Part shown: one piece after another, positions 8,357-15,696 of the stretch
Position numbering within the stretch: position 1 is the stretch's first letter
How the letters are laid out: each line of letters begins with the position of its first letter
Origin: Caulobacter radicis
Lineage (GTDB): Bacteria > Pseudomonadota > Alphaproteobacteria > Caulobacterales > Caulobacteraceae
Direction of reading: 5' to 3'
DNA: 64,000 nucleotides
Assembly (NCBI RefSeq): GCF_003094615.1
Contig: NZ_QDKO01000043.1
Span: 1 to 64,000, forward strand
The notes under the pieces: generated by a model
The model's input: only the letters and a program-made list of their open reading frames with translations
Told to the model about the DNA's origin: nothing
The model's database searches: none
Program-made: the position numbers and the translations under genes

Positions 8357-9700
8357 TTAGCCCTGCGACTTGATCCAGCGTTCCAGCCAGTGGATGTCGT
8401 AGTCGCCGGCCAGGATGTCGGGCTGAACCAGGAGGTCCTGGAACAGCGGGATCGTGGTCTCGACGCCGCCGACGACCATTTCGCCCAGGCAGCGCTTGAG
8501 GCGCGCGATGCACTCGGCGCGGTCGCGGCCGTGGACGATCAGCTTGCCGATCAGGCTGTCGTAGTACGGCGGGATCGCGTAACCGGTGTAGATCGCCGAA
8601 TCCAGGCGCACGCCCAGGCCGCCCGGCGCGTGGAAGTCCGTCACCGTGCCCGGCGAGGGCGTGAAGGTGCGGGCGTTCTCGGCGTTGATGCGGCATTCGA
8701 TGGCGTGGCCCTCGAACACGACGTCTTCCTGGGTGAATGACAGCGGCAGGCCCGCGGCGATGCGGATCTGTTCGCGCACCAGGTCGATGCCGGTGATGGC
8801 TTCGGTGACCGGGTGCTCCACCTGCAGGCGGGTGTTCATCTCGATGAAGAAGAACTCGTCGTTCTCCCACAGGAACTCGATGGTGCCGACGCCGAGATAG
8901 CCGATGGCCTTGACCGCGTCGACCACGACCTTGCCGATCTTGGCGCGACCCTCGGCCGACAGGGCGGGCGAGGGGGCTTCTTCCAGCACCTTCTGGTGGC
9001 GGCGCTGCAGCGAGCAGTCGCGTTCGCCCAGGTGCACCACGTTGCCGTGGCTGTCGGCGATGACCTGAAGCTCGATGTGGCGCGGCTTCTGGAGGTAGCG
9101 CTCCATGTAGACCGTGTCGTCGCCGAAGGCGGCGCGGGCCTCGGCGCGGGCGGTCGCGACCGCCTCGGCGAGGTCTTCACGGGTCTGGGCGACCTTCATG
9201 CCGCGACCGCCGCCGCCGGCGGCGGCCTTGATCAGCACCGGGAAGCCGATCTTGTCAGCGGCCGCGAAGGCCTCTTCCTCGGTCGAGACGCCGCCGTCCG
9301 AGCCCGGGACGACCGGGATGCCGGCGTCCTTCACGGCCTGCTTGGCGGTGATCTTGTCGCCCATCATCCGGATGTGTTCCGGCTTGGGGCCGATGAAGGT
9401 GAAGCCGTGCGCGCCGACGATCTCGGCGAAGCGGGCGTTCTCCGACAGGAAGCCGTAGCCCGGGTGGATGCCCTGGGCGCCGGTGATCTCGGCGGCGGCG
9501 ATGATCGACGGGATGTTGAGGTAGCTCTTGGCCGCCGGGGCGGGGCCGATGCACACGCTCTCGTCGGCCAGGCGCACCCACATCGAGTTGCGGTCGGCCT
9601 CGGAATGGACCGCCACGGTGGCGATGCCCATTTCCTTGCAGGCGCGGTGAACCCGGAGCGCGATCTCGCCCCGGTTCGCGATGAGGATCTTGTCGAACAT
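8357..9700 (-). CDS. accC: Biotin carboxylase subunit of acetyl-CoA carboxylase
   Basis: ATP-grasp enzyme that carboxylates the biotin of AccB, the first half-reaction of fatty-acid synthesis, in the cytoplasm. The 447 aa start FDKILIANRGEIALRVHRAC. The ATP-grasp glycine loop KAAAGGGGRGMK is near residue 160, followed by GERDCSLQRRHQKVLEEAPS, FFIEMNTRLQVEHPVTE with the metal-binding Glu and catalytic Arg, and ECRINAE. It lies 5 bp downstream of accB, the standard accBC arrangement. accA and accD are elsewhere. Confidence 0.98.
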   Translation of the reverse strand: MFDKILIANRGEIALRVHRACKEMGIATVAVHSEADRNSMWVRLADESVCIGPAPAAKSYLNIPSIIAAAEITGAQGIHPGYGFLSENARFAEIVGAHGFTFIGPKPEHIRMMGDKITAKQAVKDAGIPVVPGSDGGVSTEEEAFAAADKIGFPVLIKAAAGGGGRGMKVAQTREDLAEAVATARAEARAAFGDDTVYMERYLQKPRHIELQVIADSHGNVVHLGERDCSLQRRHQKVLEEAPSPALSAEGRAKIGKVVVDAVKAIGYLGVGTIEFLWENDEFFFIEMNTRLQVEHPVTEAITGIDLVREQIRIAAGLPLSFTQEDVVFEGHAIECRINAENARTFTPSPGTVTDFHAPGGLGVRLDSAIYTGYAIPPYYDSLIGKLIVHGRDRAECIARLKRCLGEMVVGGVETTIPLFQDLLVQPDILAGDYDIHWLERWIKSQG

Positions 9701-9705
9701 GGCGA

Positions 9706-10212
9706 TTACTCGATGACGACGAGCGGCTCGCCGAACTCGACGGGCTGGGCGTCGGCGACCAGGATCTCGACGATCTTGCCGGCCTTCGGGGCGGAGATCG
9801 GGTTCATGGTCTTCATGGCTTCGACGATCAGCAGGGTCTGGCCGGCCGAGACGGTGTCGCCCACCTTGATGAAGGCGTCGGCGCCGGGCTGCGGCGAGAG
9901 GTAGGCGGTGCCCACCATCGGCGACTTCACGGCGTCGCCGCGAACGGCGGCCGGGGCCGGAGCGGCGGCTTCGGCGACCGGGGCGGCGGCCGGAGCCGGG
10001 GCGGCGACCGGCGCGGCCACCGGGGCCGGAGCGGCGACGTAGGTGGTCGGAGCGACGGTCAGTTCACGGGCGACGCGGATCTTCAGGCCGCCGTGCTCGA
10101 CCTCGATCTCGGTCAGGCCGGTGTCCTTCAGGATGTCGGCCAGCTTGCGGACCAGGCGGGCGTCGATCGACGGGGTTTCGGCCGTCTCGGCGGGGGCCTT
10201 CGGATTAGACAT
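9706..10212 (-). CDS. accB: Biotin carboxyl carrier protein of acetyl-CoA carboxylase
   Basis: A 168-aa carrier that shuttles CO2 between AccC and AccDA. The N-terminal segment (LVRKLADILKDTGLTEIEVE) mediates oligomerisation. A flexible Ala/Pro linker covers ~75-100, and the C-terminal biotinyl domain carries VEAMKTMNPI, whose Lys is biotinylated. First gene of accBC. It lies 38 bp after aroQ on the same strand and may be co-transcribed with it, an order seen widely in alphaproteobacteria. Confidence 0.97.
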   Translation of the reverse strand: MSNPKAPAETAETPSIDARLVRKLADILKDTGLTEIEVEHGGLKIRVARELTVAPTTYVAAPAPVAAPVAAPAPAAAPVAEAAAPAPAAVRGDAVKSPMVGTAYLSPQPGADAFIKVGDTVSAGQTLLIVEAMKTMNPISAPKAGKIVEILVADAQPVEFGEPLVVIE

Positions 10213-10250
10213 TGAAGCTTACCTTATCAGTTGGGGCCGGGGCGCGGACG

Positions 10251-10694
10251 TCAGTCGACGCTGATCAGTCCGGCGGCGGCCTCGATGGCCAGTTCATAAC
10301 TCGCAGCGCCGAAGCCGGAGACCAGGCCGGTCGCCGCGAGCGAAACGAAGGTGTGGCGGCGGAACTCCTCCCGCGCCGCAGGGTTCGACAGGTGACACTC
10401 GATGACCGGGATATTCAAGGTCTTCAGGGCGTCGAGGAGGGCGATGGAGGTATGTCCATAACCCGCCGGATTGATCACGAGCGCGCTGGCCTCGGTGCGG
10501 GCTTCCTGCACCCAGTCGATCAGCACGCCTTCGTGATTGCTCTGCCGGAACACGACGGAAAGCCCCCTGGCCGCGGCCCGCGCCTCGCAGCGCACGCGCA
10601 CGTCATCCAGGGTGTCCTTGCCGTAGATCTCGGGCTCCCGCGTTCCCAACAGGTTGAGATTGGGCCCGCTCAGCACATGGATCGGTTTGACCAT
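10251..10694 (-). CDS. aroQ: Type II 3-dehydroquinate dehydratase
   Basis: Catalyses the third shikimate-pathway step (dehydroquinate to dehydroshikimate), acting as a cytoplasmic dodecamer. The 147 aa show GPNLNLLGTREPEIYG with the catalytic Tyr of the flexible lid, RQSNHEG, INPAGYGHTSIALLDAL and ECHLSNPAAREEFRRHT with the catalytic His. Upstream of accBC; its start is divergent from thiS, 78 bp away. Confidence 0.97.
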   Translation of the reverse strand: MVKPIHVLSGPNLNLLGTREPEIYGKDTLDDVRVRCEARAAARGLSVVFRQSNHEGVLIDWVQEARTEASALVINPAGYGHTSIALLDALKTLNIPVIECHLSNPAAREEFRRHTFVSLAATGLVSGFGAASYELAIEAAAGLISVD

Positions 10695-10772
10695 TCGGCT
10701 CCGCCGTCGATTCCGGAGGTCTTGTATAGCCGGTTCCGCCGCGTCACAAGCAGGGCTCGCTTCGGAGGTGAG

Positions 10773-10973
10773 ATGAGACTTCTACTGAACGGCGAAGACC
10801 GCCAATTCGACGGCGTCGCCAGCATCGCGGACCTGGTGGCCGCCCTGGGCCTTGACGCGCGCAAGGTGGCCGTCGAACGCAACCTCGAGATCGCCCCGCG
10901 CTCGCTGTACGCCGATACGGCGCTGGCCGATGGGGATCGCATCGAGATCGTGACGTTCATCGGCGGCGGGTGA
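10773..10973 (+). CDS. thiS: Sulfur carrier protein ThiS
   Basis: A 66-aa ubiquitin-fold protein whose C-terminal Gly-Gly (FIGGG) is adenylated and thiocarboxylated to supply sulfur for the thiamine thiazole ring. It has ADLVAALGLDARKVAVERN in the helix-strand region and a good GGAGGTG ribosome site before ATG 10773. Its partner thiG is the next gene on this strand but is separated by ~890 bp of composite repeat, unlike the usual tight thiSG pair. Confidence 0.93.
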   Translation: MRLLLNGEDRQFDGVASIADLVAALGLDARKVAVERNLEIAPRSLYADTALADGDRIEIVTFIGGG

Positions 10974-10984
10974 GAAGCCAAGAC

Positions 10985-11808
10985 GCTCCCCCTGAAGGGG
11001 GAGCTGTCGGCGAAGCCGACTGAGGGGGAGGGGATTTCTGGCTTTGCTGGCGCACTGACTTCATCTGGAACTTCCCCCTCCGGCCCTCCGGGCCACCTCC
11101 CCCTTCAGGGGGAGGATCTGGGAGCACGGCCTCGCAGCCTCTCGCGCGAATGCGCAGAGTTTGTGGAGAGGGCGCGGGGCGTCCGGGCCTCGCCCGGATG
11201 TTGTGATTTGAATACCGTTTCGACGAAGCTGGAACGCCCCGCGCGATCGTTTGACCTCAGGCCGGGGCGCGCGGGCCTTTTCCGCCCTTCACCCCCTTCG
11301 GCATCCGCCTTCCCCGTGACCGGGCTGTGAGCTTCGCTAGCCATCGCGTGCAGACAGAAGGCGCCGGAGCGGACCCTCGGACGGGCGGGAGCCTATTGGG
11401 CAAGCTCCCGATGGATGGGTTTACGTCCCCCATCCTCATTCAAACCTGGCCCGGTCCTGCTCACGCAGCTCCGGCGGTCCCGCTCGATCGCATCCGCGTC
11501 GCACGCTTCGGGCCGGATCCTTGCGCCCTCTCCCTGCGACGGGACTGTTTGAGTGTACGGCGGGTTTGAGCGCGTCTGATCCAGCACGGTGAGAAAGTTG
11601 CAAGTGTTTGGATTGGTTTGGGTCTTTTCGCTGAGCGCCGGGGATCGACGCTGCTCTATCCCCATAACCAGGAACCTCCCCCTGTGGGGGAGGCGATCGC
11701 GCAGCGATCGGTGGGGGGGAGTGGTGGGGGGGCATGAGAGGCTAGCGCTTCGGAAGCTGAAAGCGTCCCCCCGCCGGCCTTCGGCCGCCTCCCCCAGAGG
11801 GGGAGGTT
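10985..11808 (-). repeat. Composite intergenic repeat, copy B
   Basis: This gap of nearly 900 bp between thiS and thiG holds no believable gene. Read on the minus strand it matches copy A (58891-59974) in order: a left palindromic arm (11808-11680, CCTCCCCC-GGGGGAGG-CGGCCGAAGGCCGG, then CCACCGATCGC-TGCGCGATCG), a diverged core (~11670-11130), then a right arm (11125-10985). It lacks the first ~130 bp of copy A's right arm. The core has a TCCGGGC-ctc-GCCCGGA hairpin at 11182-11198. In aligned core stretches differences fall on all three codon positions, arguing against a protein gene. Confidence 0.8.
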
Positions 11809-11865
11809 CCCAATCCGCGCCTCTACGGATTTGAAACCCAGGCTGCCCAGGCGTAAACCGGCCGC

Positions 11866-12681
11866 ATGAACGCGCACGTTTCCCCCGAATCCGCCGCGCC
11901 GGCCGCCCCCGCCGACGAAACCTGGACCGTCGCCGGTCGCACCTTCAGCTCGCGCCTGATCGTGGGCACGGGCAAGTACAAGGACTACGCGACCAACGCC
12001 GCCGCCGCCCGCGCGGCCGGGGCCGAGATCGTCACCGTGGCCGTGCGCCGCGTGAACCTGACCGATCCGAGCCAGCCGCTGCTGGTCGACTACATCAAGC
12101 CGACCGAGTTCACGTATCTGCCTAATACGGCGGGTTGCTTTACGGGTGAGGACGCCGTGCGCACCCTGCGCCTGGCCCGCGAGGCCGGCGGCTGGGACCT
12201 GGTGAAGCTGGAAGTGCTGTCGGACCCCAAGACCCTGTTCCCGGACATGGAAGAGACCCTGCGCTCGCTGAAGCTGCTGGTCGCCGACGGTTTCCAGGTG
12301 ATGGTCTACTGCTCTGACGACCCGGTCTACGCCAAGAAGCTGGAAGAGGCCGGCGCGGTGGCGATCATGCCGCTGGGCGCGCCGATCGGCTCGGGCCTTG
12401 GCATCCAGAACCGCGTCAACCTGCGGATCATCGTCGAGAACGCAGGTGTGCCTGTGCTGGTCGACGCCGGCGTCGGCACGGCGTCGGACGCGGCCATCGG
12501 CATGGAGCTGGGCTGCGACGCCATCCTGATGAACACCGCCATCGCCGAGGCCAAGGACCCGATCCGCATGGCCAAGGCCATGAAGCACGCGGTCATCGCC
12601 GGTCGCGAAGCGTATCTGGCCGGGCGGATGCAAAAGCGCCTGTATGCGGATCCCAGCTCGCCGCTGGCGGGGCTGATCTAG
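11866..12681 (+). CDS. thiG: Thiazole synthase
   Basis: Makes the thiazole phosphate moiety of thiamine from 1-deoxyxylulose 5-phosphate, ThiS thiocarboxylate and dehydroglycine (ThiO or ThiH source, not in window). TIM barrel of 271 aa: RLIVGTGKYKDY, AVRRVNL, LPNTAGCFTGEDAVRTLRLA, KLEVLSDPKTLFPD with the Schiff-base Lys, PLGAPIGSGLGIQN, VLVDAGVGTASDAAIGMELG and a final YADPSSPLAGLI. The first ~20 residues are an extra Ala/Pro-rich extension. Functionally paired with thiS across the intervening repeat. Confidence 0.96.
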   Translation: MNAHVSPESAAPAAPADETWTVAGRTFSSRLIVGTGKYKDYATNAAAARAAGAEIVTVAVRRVNLTDPSQPLLVDYIKPTEFTYLPNTAGCFTGEDAVRTLRLAREAGGWDLVKLEVLSDPKTLFPDMEETLRSLKLLVADGFQVMVYCSDDPVYAKKLEEAGAVAIMPLGAPIGSGLGIQNRVNLRIIVENAGVPVLVDAGVGTASDAAIGMELGCDAILMNTAIAEAKDPIRMAKAMKHAVIAGREAYLAGRMQKRLYADPSSPLAGLI

Positions 12682-12689
12682 CGTCCAAA

Positions 12690-12825
12690 GACCCTCTCCC
12701 TTTGGGAGAGGTGTCGCCGCAGGCGACGGAGAGGGGAGTGGCTGGGAAATCGGCCGCCGTCAACACTAGTTGAGACCGGCCCCCCTCCGGCGCTTCGCGC
12801 CACCTCCCCCAGAGGGGGAGGATCT
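12690..12825. repeat. Palindromic intergenic repeats
   Basis: Two small palindromic units: CCCTCTCCCTTTGGGAGAGG with an adjoining GTCGCC-GCAGGCGAC, and further right CACCTCCCCCAGAGGGGGAGG. They fill the gap between thiG and the convergent small gene. The second unit is of the same type as the arms of the composite repeat, and it may also act as a transcription end. Confidence 0.7.
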
Positions 12826-12831
12826 TTGGCG

Positions 12832-13161
12832 TCAGGCCTTGAAGTCGACCAGCACGCCCTTCTTCTCCTCGGCCTGCTGGGTGACCTCGTCCTTGATCAT
12901 CTGCTTGATCTTGGCTTCGAGCTTTTCGCGTTCCTTGGAATCCATCGCCGCGACGTCTTCCTCGGTGAGCCCCAGCTTGCCGAGGATGGCCGCCCGCATC
13001 TTCTCGGCCGGCGACTTGGCGGCGTAGTCGTAGAGCTCCTGGCGGGCCGAGGCGCCGCCGACGCCGGATGAGGCCGGGGCGAAGGTCGAGGCCGCGCCGT
13101 TGACGCGATCGATCGCCGAGGTCGACATCGTCGCCCAGGGATTGGAACCGGAGACAAGCAT
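12832..13161 (-). CDS. Conserved hypothetical protein, helical
   Basis: A 109-aa protein of unknown function. ATG 13161 is preceded by GCGGGAG at good spacing; the open frame extends further upstream but through a hairpin and without a ribosome site. After a Ser/Ala/Gly-rich N-terminus the sequence is helical and charged (ARQELYDYAAKSPAEKMRAA; EREKLEAKIKQMIKDEVTQQ). It has no signal peptide or membrane segment, so it is likely cytoplasmic. The LGLTEEDVAAMDSKER turn looks loosely EF-hand-like, but the acidic spacing is wrong. Confidence 0.75.
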   Translation of the reverse strand: MLVSGSNPWATMSTSAIDRVNGAASTFAPASSGVGGASARQELYDYAAKSPAEKMRAAILGKLGLTEEDVAAMDSKEREKLEAKIKQMIKDEVTQQAEEKKGVLVDFKA

Positions 13162-13200
13162 GAGAACTCCCGCCGCTGATCTGGCGGGAGGTGCAAAGCA

Positions 13201-13231
13201 AACGCCGTGCAAGCTGGGCTCGCACGGCGTT
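13201..13231 (-). terminator. Terminator-like hairpin after the DsbA-like gene
   Basis: A perfect 10-bp stem AACGCCGTGC / GCACGGCGTT with an 11-nt loop, followed on the minus strand by a broken T stretch (TTTGCTTTG). It separates the DsbA-like gene from the next minus-strand gene and could terminate partly in either direction. Confidence 0.65.
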
Positions 13232-13347
13232 TCCAAAGATTTCAAAAGGTTGCGACAGCGTGTCGCGCAGGCTCCCGGCGTTCCCGGCAAAGCTTGCCGC
13301 GCCGTTTCAACCGCCGGGCGATCCTTGCCGCCCGTTCGGCCAAAGCG

Positions 13348-14097
13348 TCAGCCCTTCTTCTTGGCGGCGATGCGGGCTTCCTCGATAGCCAGGTTCAGAG
13401 CCTTCATGTCGGCGCCGGGGATCATCTTGTCGCCGACGATGAAGGCCGGCGTGCCCTCGATGTGCAGCGCCTGGGCCAGGCCCTGGACGTCCTGGAGCTG
13501 CTGGGTGACGGCGGCGTTGGCGCCGTCCGCGCGGGCCTTCTCGACGTCGACGCCGGCGGCCTTGGCGATGCGGGCGATGGCGGCTTCGTCGAGGCTCTTC
13601 TCGGCCATCATGCCCTTGTAGACGGGCAGGGTCTTGCCCTGGGCCTGGGCGCCGATGGCCATGCGAGCGGCCAGCTCGGACTCGCGGCCGAAGATCACGA
13701 ACTCCTTGAAGACAAAGCGGATGTCGGGGTTCTTCTCGATGATCTCGACGACCTGCGGGGCGGCGATCTTGCAGTAGCCGCACTTGTAGTCGAAGAACTC
13801 GGTGACGGTGATCGTCCCGTTAGGATTGGCCACGAAGTCGCGGGGATCACGCTCGATGGCCTGGCGGTGCTTGGCGATCGCCCCCTGCGACTTGGAGGCG
13901 GCCTGGGCCAGCTGCTTCTCTTGCAGCCTGGCGCTGACCTCCAGCAGGACCTCCGGGTTCTCCAGCAGGTAGGCCCGGACCTTCTTGCCGAATTCCTGGT
14001 CGCTCTTGGAAGGCCCCTGGGGCTGGCTGCAGGCGGCCATGCCGGTCGTCAGGACAAGGGCGGCGGCGGCCAGGGCGAGGGGGCGGCGAAGGGGCAT
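13348..14097 (-). CDS. DsbA-family thioredoxin-like periplasmic protein
   Basis: A 249-aa thiol-disulfide exchange protein of the DsbA/Com1 (BdbD-like) family. An N-terminal signal (residues 1-22) ends near AAC, so a lipoprotein is possible, although the lipobox is weak. A helical region (~30-90) precedes the thioredoxin fold with its CGYC active site (FFDYKCGYCKIAAPQ). The helical insertion follows, and then the cis-Pro loop (IEGTPAFIVGDKMIPG). It lies 41 bp downstream of the M48 protease gene on the same strand, so the two are probably one envelope quality-control operon. Confidence 0.92.
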   Translation of the reverse strand: MPLRRPLALAAAALVLTTGMAACSQPQGPSKSDQEFGKKVRAYLLENPEVLLEVSARLQEKQLAQAASKSQGAIAKHRQAIERDPRDFVANPNGTITVTEFFDYKCGYCKIAAPQVVEIIEKNPDIRFVFKEFVIFGRESELAARMAIGAQAQGKTLPVYKGMMAEKSLDEAAIARIAKAAGVDVEKARADGANAAVTQQLQDVQGLAQALHIEGTPAFIVGDKMIPGADMKALNLAIEEARIAAKKKG

Positions 14098-14138
14098 TCG
14101 GATCTCGGTCTCAGCTCGGTCTTTGGGAGAATCGGCGA

Positions 14139-15545
14139 TCAGGGATTGGACGCCGTCAGGCCTTCCTTGGCCAGGGCCTTGAGGTCCTGGTCGCTGGGAC
14201 GGGAGGCCAGCACGATGTCGGTGGCGCGCCGCCAGTCGGGCGTGTCCTTCTTCAGGAGCTCGCGGGCGCGCATGGCGAACACCCGGGCTTCCTGGACGGC
14301 GCCCAGGTTGAAATACTGCTCGGCGGTGGCCAGGCGCGCCTCGCCGTCCTTGCCCTGCTTGTCGTAGGCCTGGGCCAGCAGGCGCCAGGCGACGGCGTTG
14401 TCGCCCTCGTTGATCAGGGCGCGCTTCAGCTCGCCGACGCCTTCCTCGATCTTCTTGGGGTCGTCGAGGCCGATCAGGGTCTGGCCCAGATTGATGCGCA
14501 GCAGGGCCGCGTCGGGCTTGAGCGCCACCGAGCGGCGCTGGGGCTCCTCGGCCAGGGCGACGCGGTTGAACTCGAACAGGATCTGGCCCTTGAGCTCCCA
14601 GAGGTAGGGATTCTTGTCGTTCTCGGCGATCAGGTCGTCGAGGATCTTCAGGGCCCGGTCGGGCTCCTTCATCTGGTAGTAGGCGATCGAGCGGGCGTAG
14701 CGGGCCGGGAAGCTGCGGTCGGTCTCGCGGTACTTGATCAGGGCCGTCTGGGGATTGATGAACCCCTCCAGCTTGGCCTTCATGATCTCGTGCTCGGCCA
14801 GCTCGTCGGGAGTGTCGACGGCGTCGTAGTGGGGCAGGCGCTCGACCTTGGCCCGCAGGGCCTCGATGCGGTCGGACGACAGCGGGTGGCTGCGGAAATA
14901 GGCAAAGCGCCGCGACTGGTCGAAGATCTCCTGGTAGCGGAAGTTGTCGAAGAACTCGACGAGGCCGCGGCCCGACTGGCCGGTGGCTTCCAGGAAGTTG
15001 GCGCCGGCCTGGTCGGCGCGGGATTCCTGCTCGCGGCTGTAGCCCAGCGCGCCCAGGGTTCCGAAATAGCTGGCGTTGCCCAGCAGCACCGCGCCGGCGT
15101 CGGGCGCGCCGGCGAGAGCCGCCAGGACGCCCAGGCCCATGGTCAGGATCATCGGCCGAAGGCCGGCCTTCATCATCTCGTCGGAGCGCAGCGGGTGGGC
15201 GCCGGCGAGGTGGCCGGTTTCGTGGGCGATGACGCCCTTGAGCTGGTTGGGGGTCTCGGTCTGAAGGATCAGGCCGGTGTTGAGGCCCATCATCAGGCCC
15301 TGGGTCGCGAAGGCGTTCAGTTCCTTGTCGCCGACCAGCAGGATGCGGACCGTCTTGGGATCCAGGCCCGCCGCCGCGTAGATCGGGTCGGAATCGCGGT
15401 GCAGGATCTCTTCGATCTCGGTGTCGCGGATCAGCGACAGGCCTTGGGCCTGGGCCGCGATCGGGGCCGCCACGGAGGCCAGCAGGGCGAGGGCGGAAAG
15501 GCCGGCGCCGAACGTCTTGCCGACGGTCCTCTTGCGGGACGTCAT
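14139..15545 (-). CDS. Periplasmic M48 metalloprotease with TPR domain (BepA/YfgC-like)
   Basis: A 468-aa secreted zinc metallopeptidase. The signal peptide covers residues 1-33 (ending AQAQG). The M48 catalytic motif HETGH lies within GVIAHETGHLAGAHPLRSDE, and the third ligand is in EQESRADQAGANFLEATG. A C-terminal half of tetratricopeptide repeats follows (e.g. YQMKEPDRALKILDDLIAEN; AVAWRLLAQAYDKQGKDGEA). Homologue BepA assists or degrades outer-membrane proteins such as LptD, and the DsbA-like gene downstream fits that role. It lies 150 bp downstream of rne on the same strand. Confidence 0.93.
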   Translation of the reverse strand: MTSRKRTVGKTFGAGLSALALLASVAAPIAAQAQGLSLIRDTEIEEILHRDSDPIYAAAGLDPKTVRILLVGDKELNAFATQGLMMGLNTGLILQTETPNQLKGVIAHETGHLAGAHPLRSDEMMKAGLRPMILTMGLGVLAALAGAPDAGAVLLGNASYFGTLGALGYSREQESRADQAGANFLEATGQSGRGLVEFFDNFRYQEIFDQSRRFAYFRSHPLSSDRIEALRAKVERLPHYDAVDTPDELAEHEIMKAKLEGFINPQTALIKYRETDRSFPARYARSIAYYQMKEPDRALKILDDLIAENDKNPYLWELKGQILFEFNRVALAEEPQRRSVALKPDAALLRINLGQTLIGLDDPKKIEEGVGELKRALINEGDNAVAWRLLAQAYDKQGKDGEARLATAEQYFNLGAVQEARVFAMRARELLKKDTPDWRRATDIVLASRPSDQDLKALAKEGLTASNP

Positions 15546-15696
15546 CGATGGTCTCCTGGTCGCGCCCCCGCGCCGTCCGGCAGTCTAGCGCGCAGCTGGC
15601 GCGGCTGGAAATCGCAAGGGCGAGGCTTGTCTAGGAGGGGATATAGGCGCGAACCGCGGCGACGCCATGGCGCCGCCGCGGTCCTTTGCTGTCGGA

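Noticed and set aside
10974..11865. TPP riboswitch between thiS and thiG
   Set aside because: The gap is accounted for by repeat sequence; no CTGAGA / CUGAG thi-box motif was seen.
12970..13030. EF-hand in the small helical protein
   Set aside because: The LGLTEEDVAAMDSKE stretch lacks the D-x-D-x-D loop spacing.
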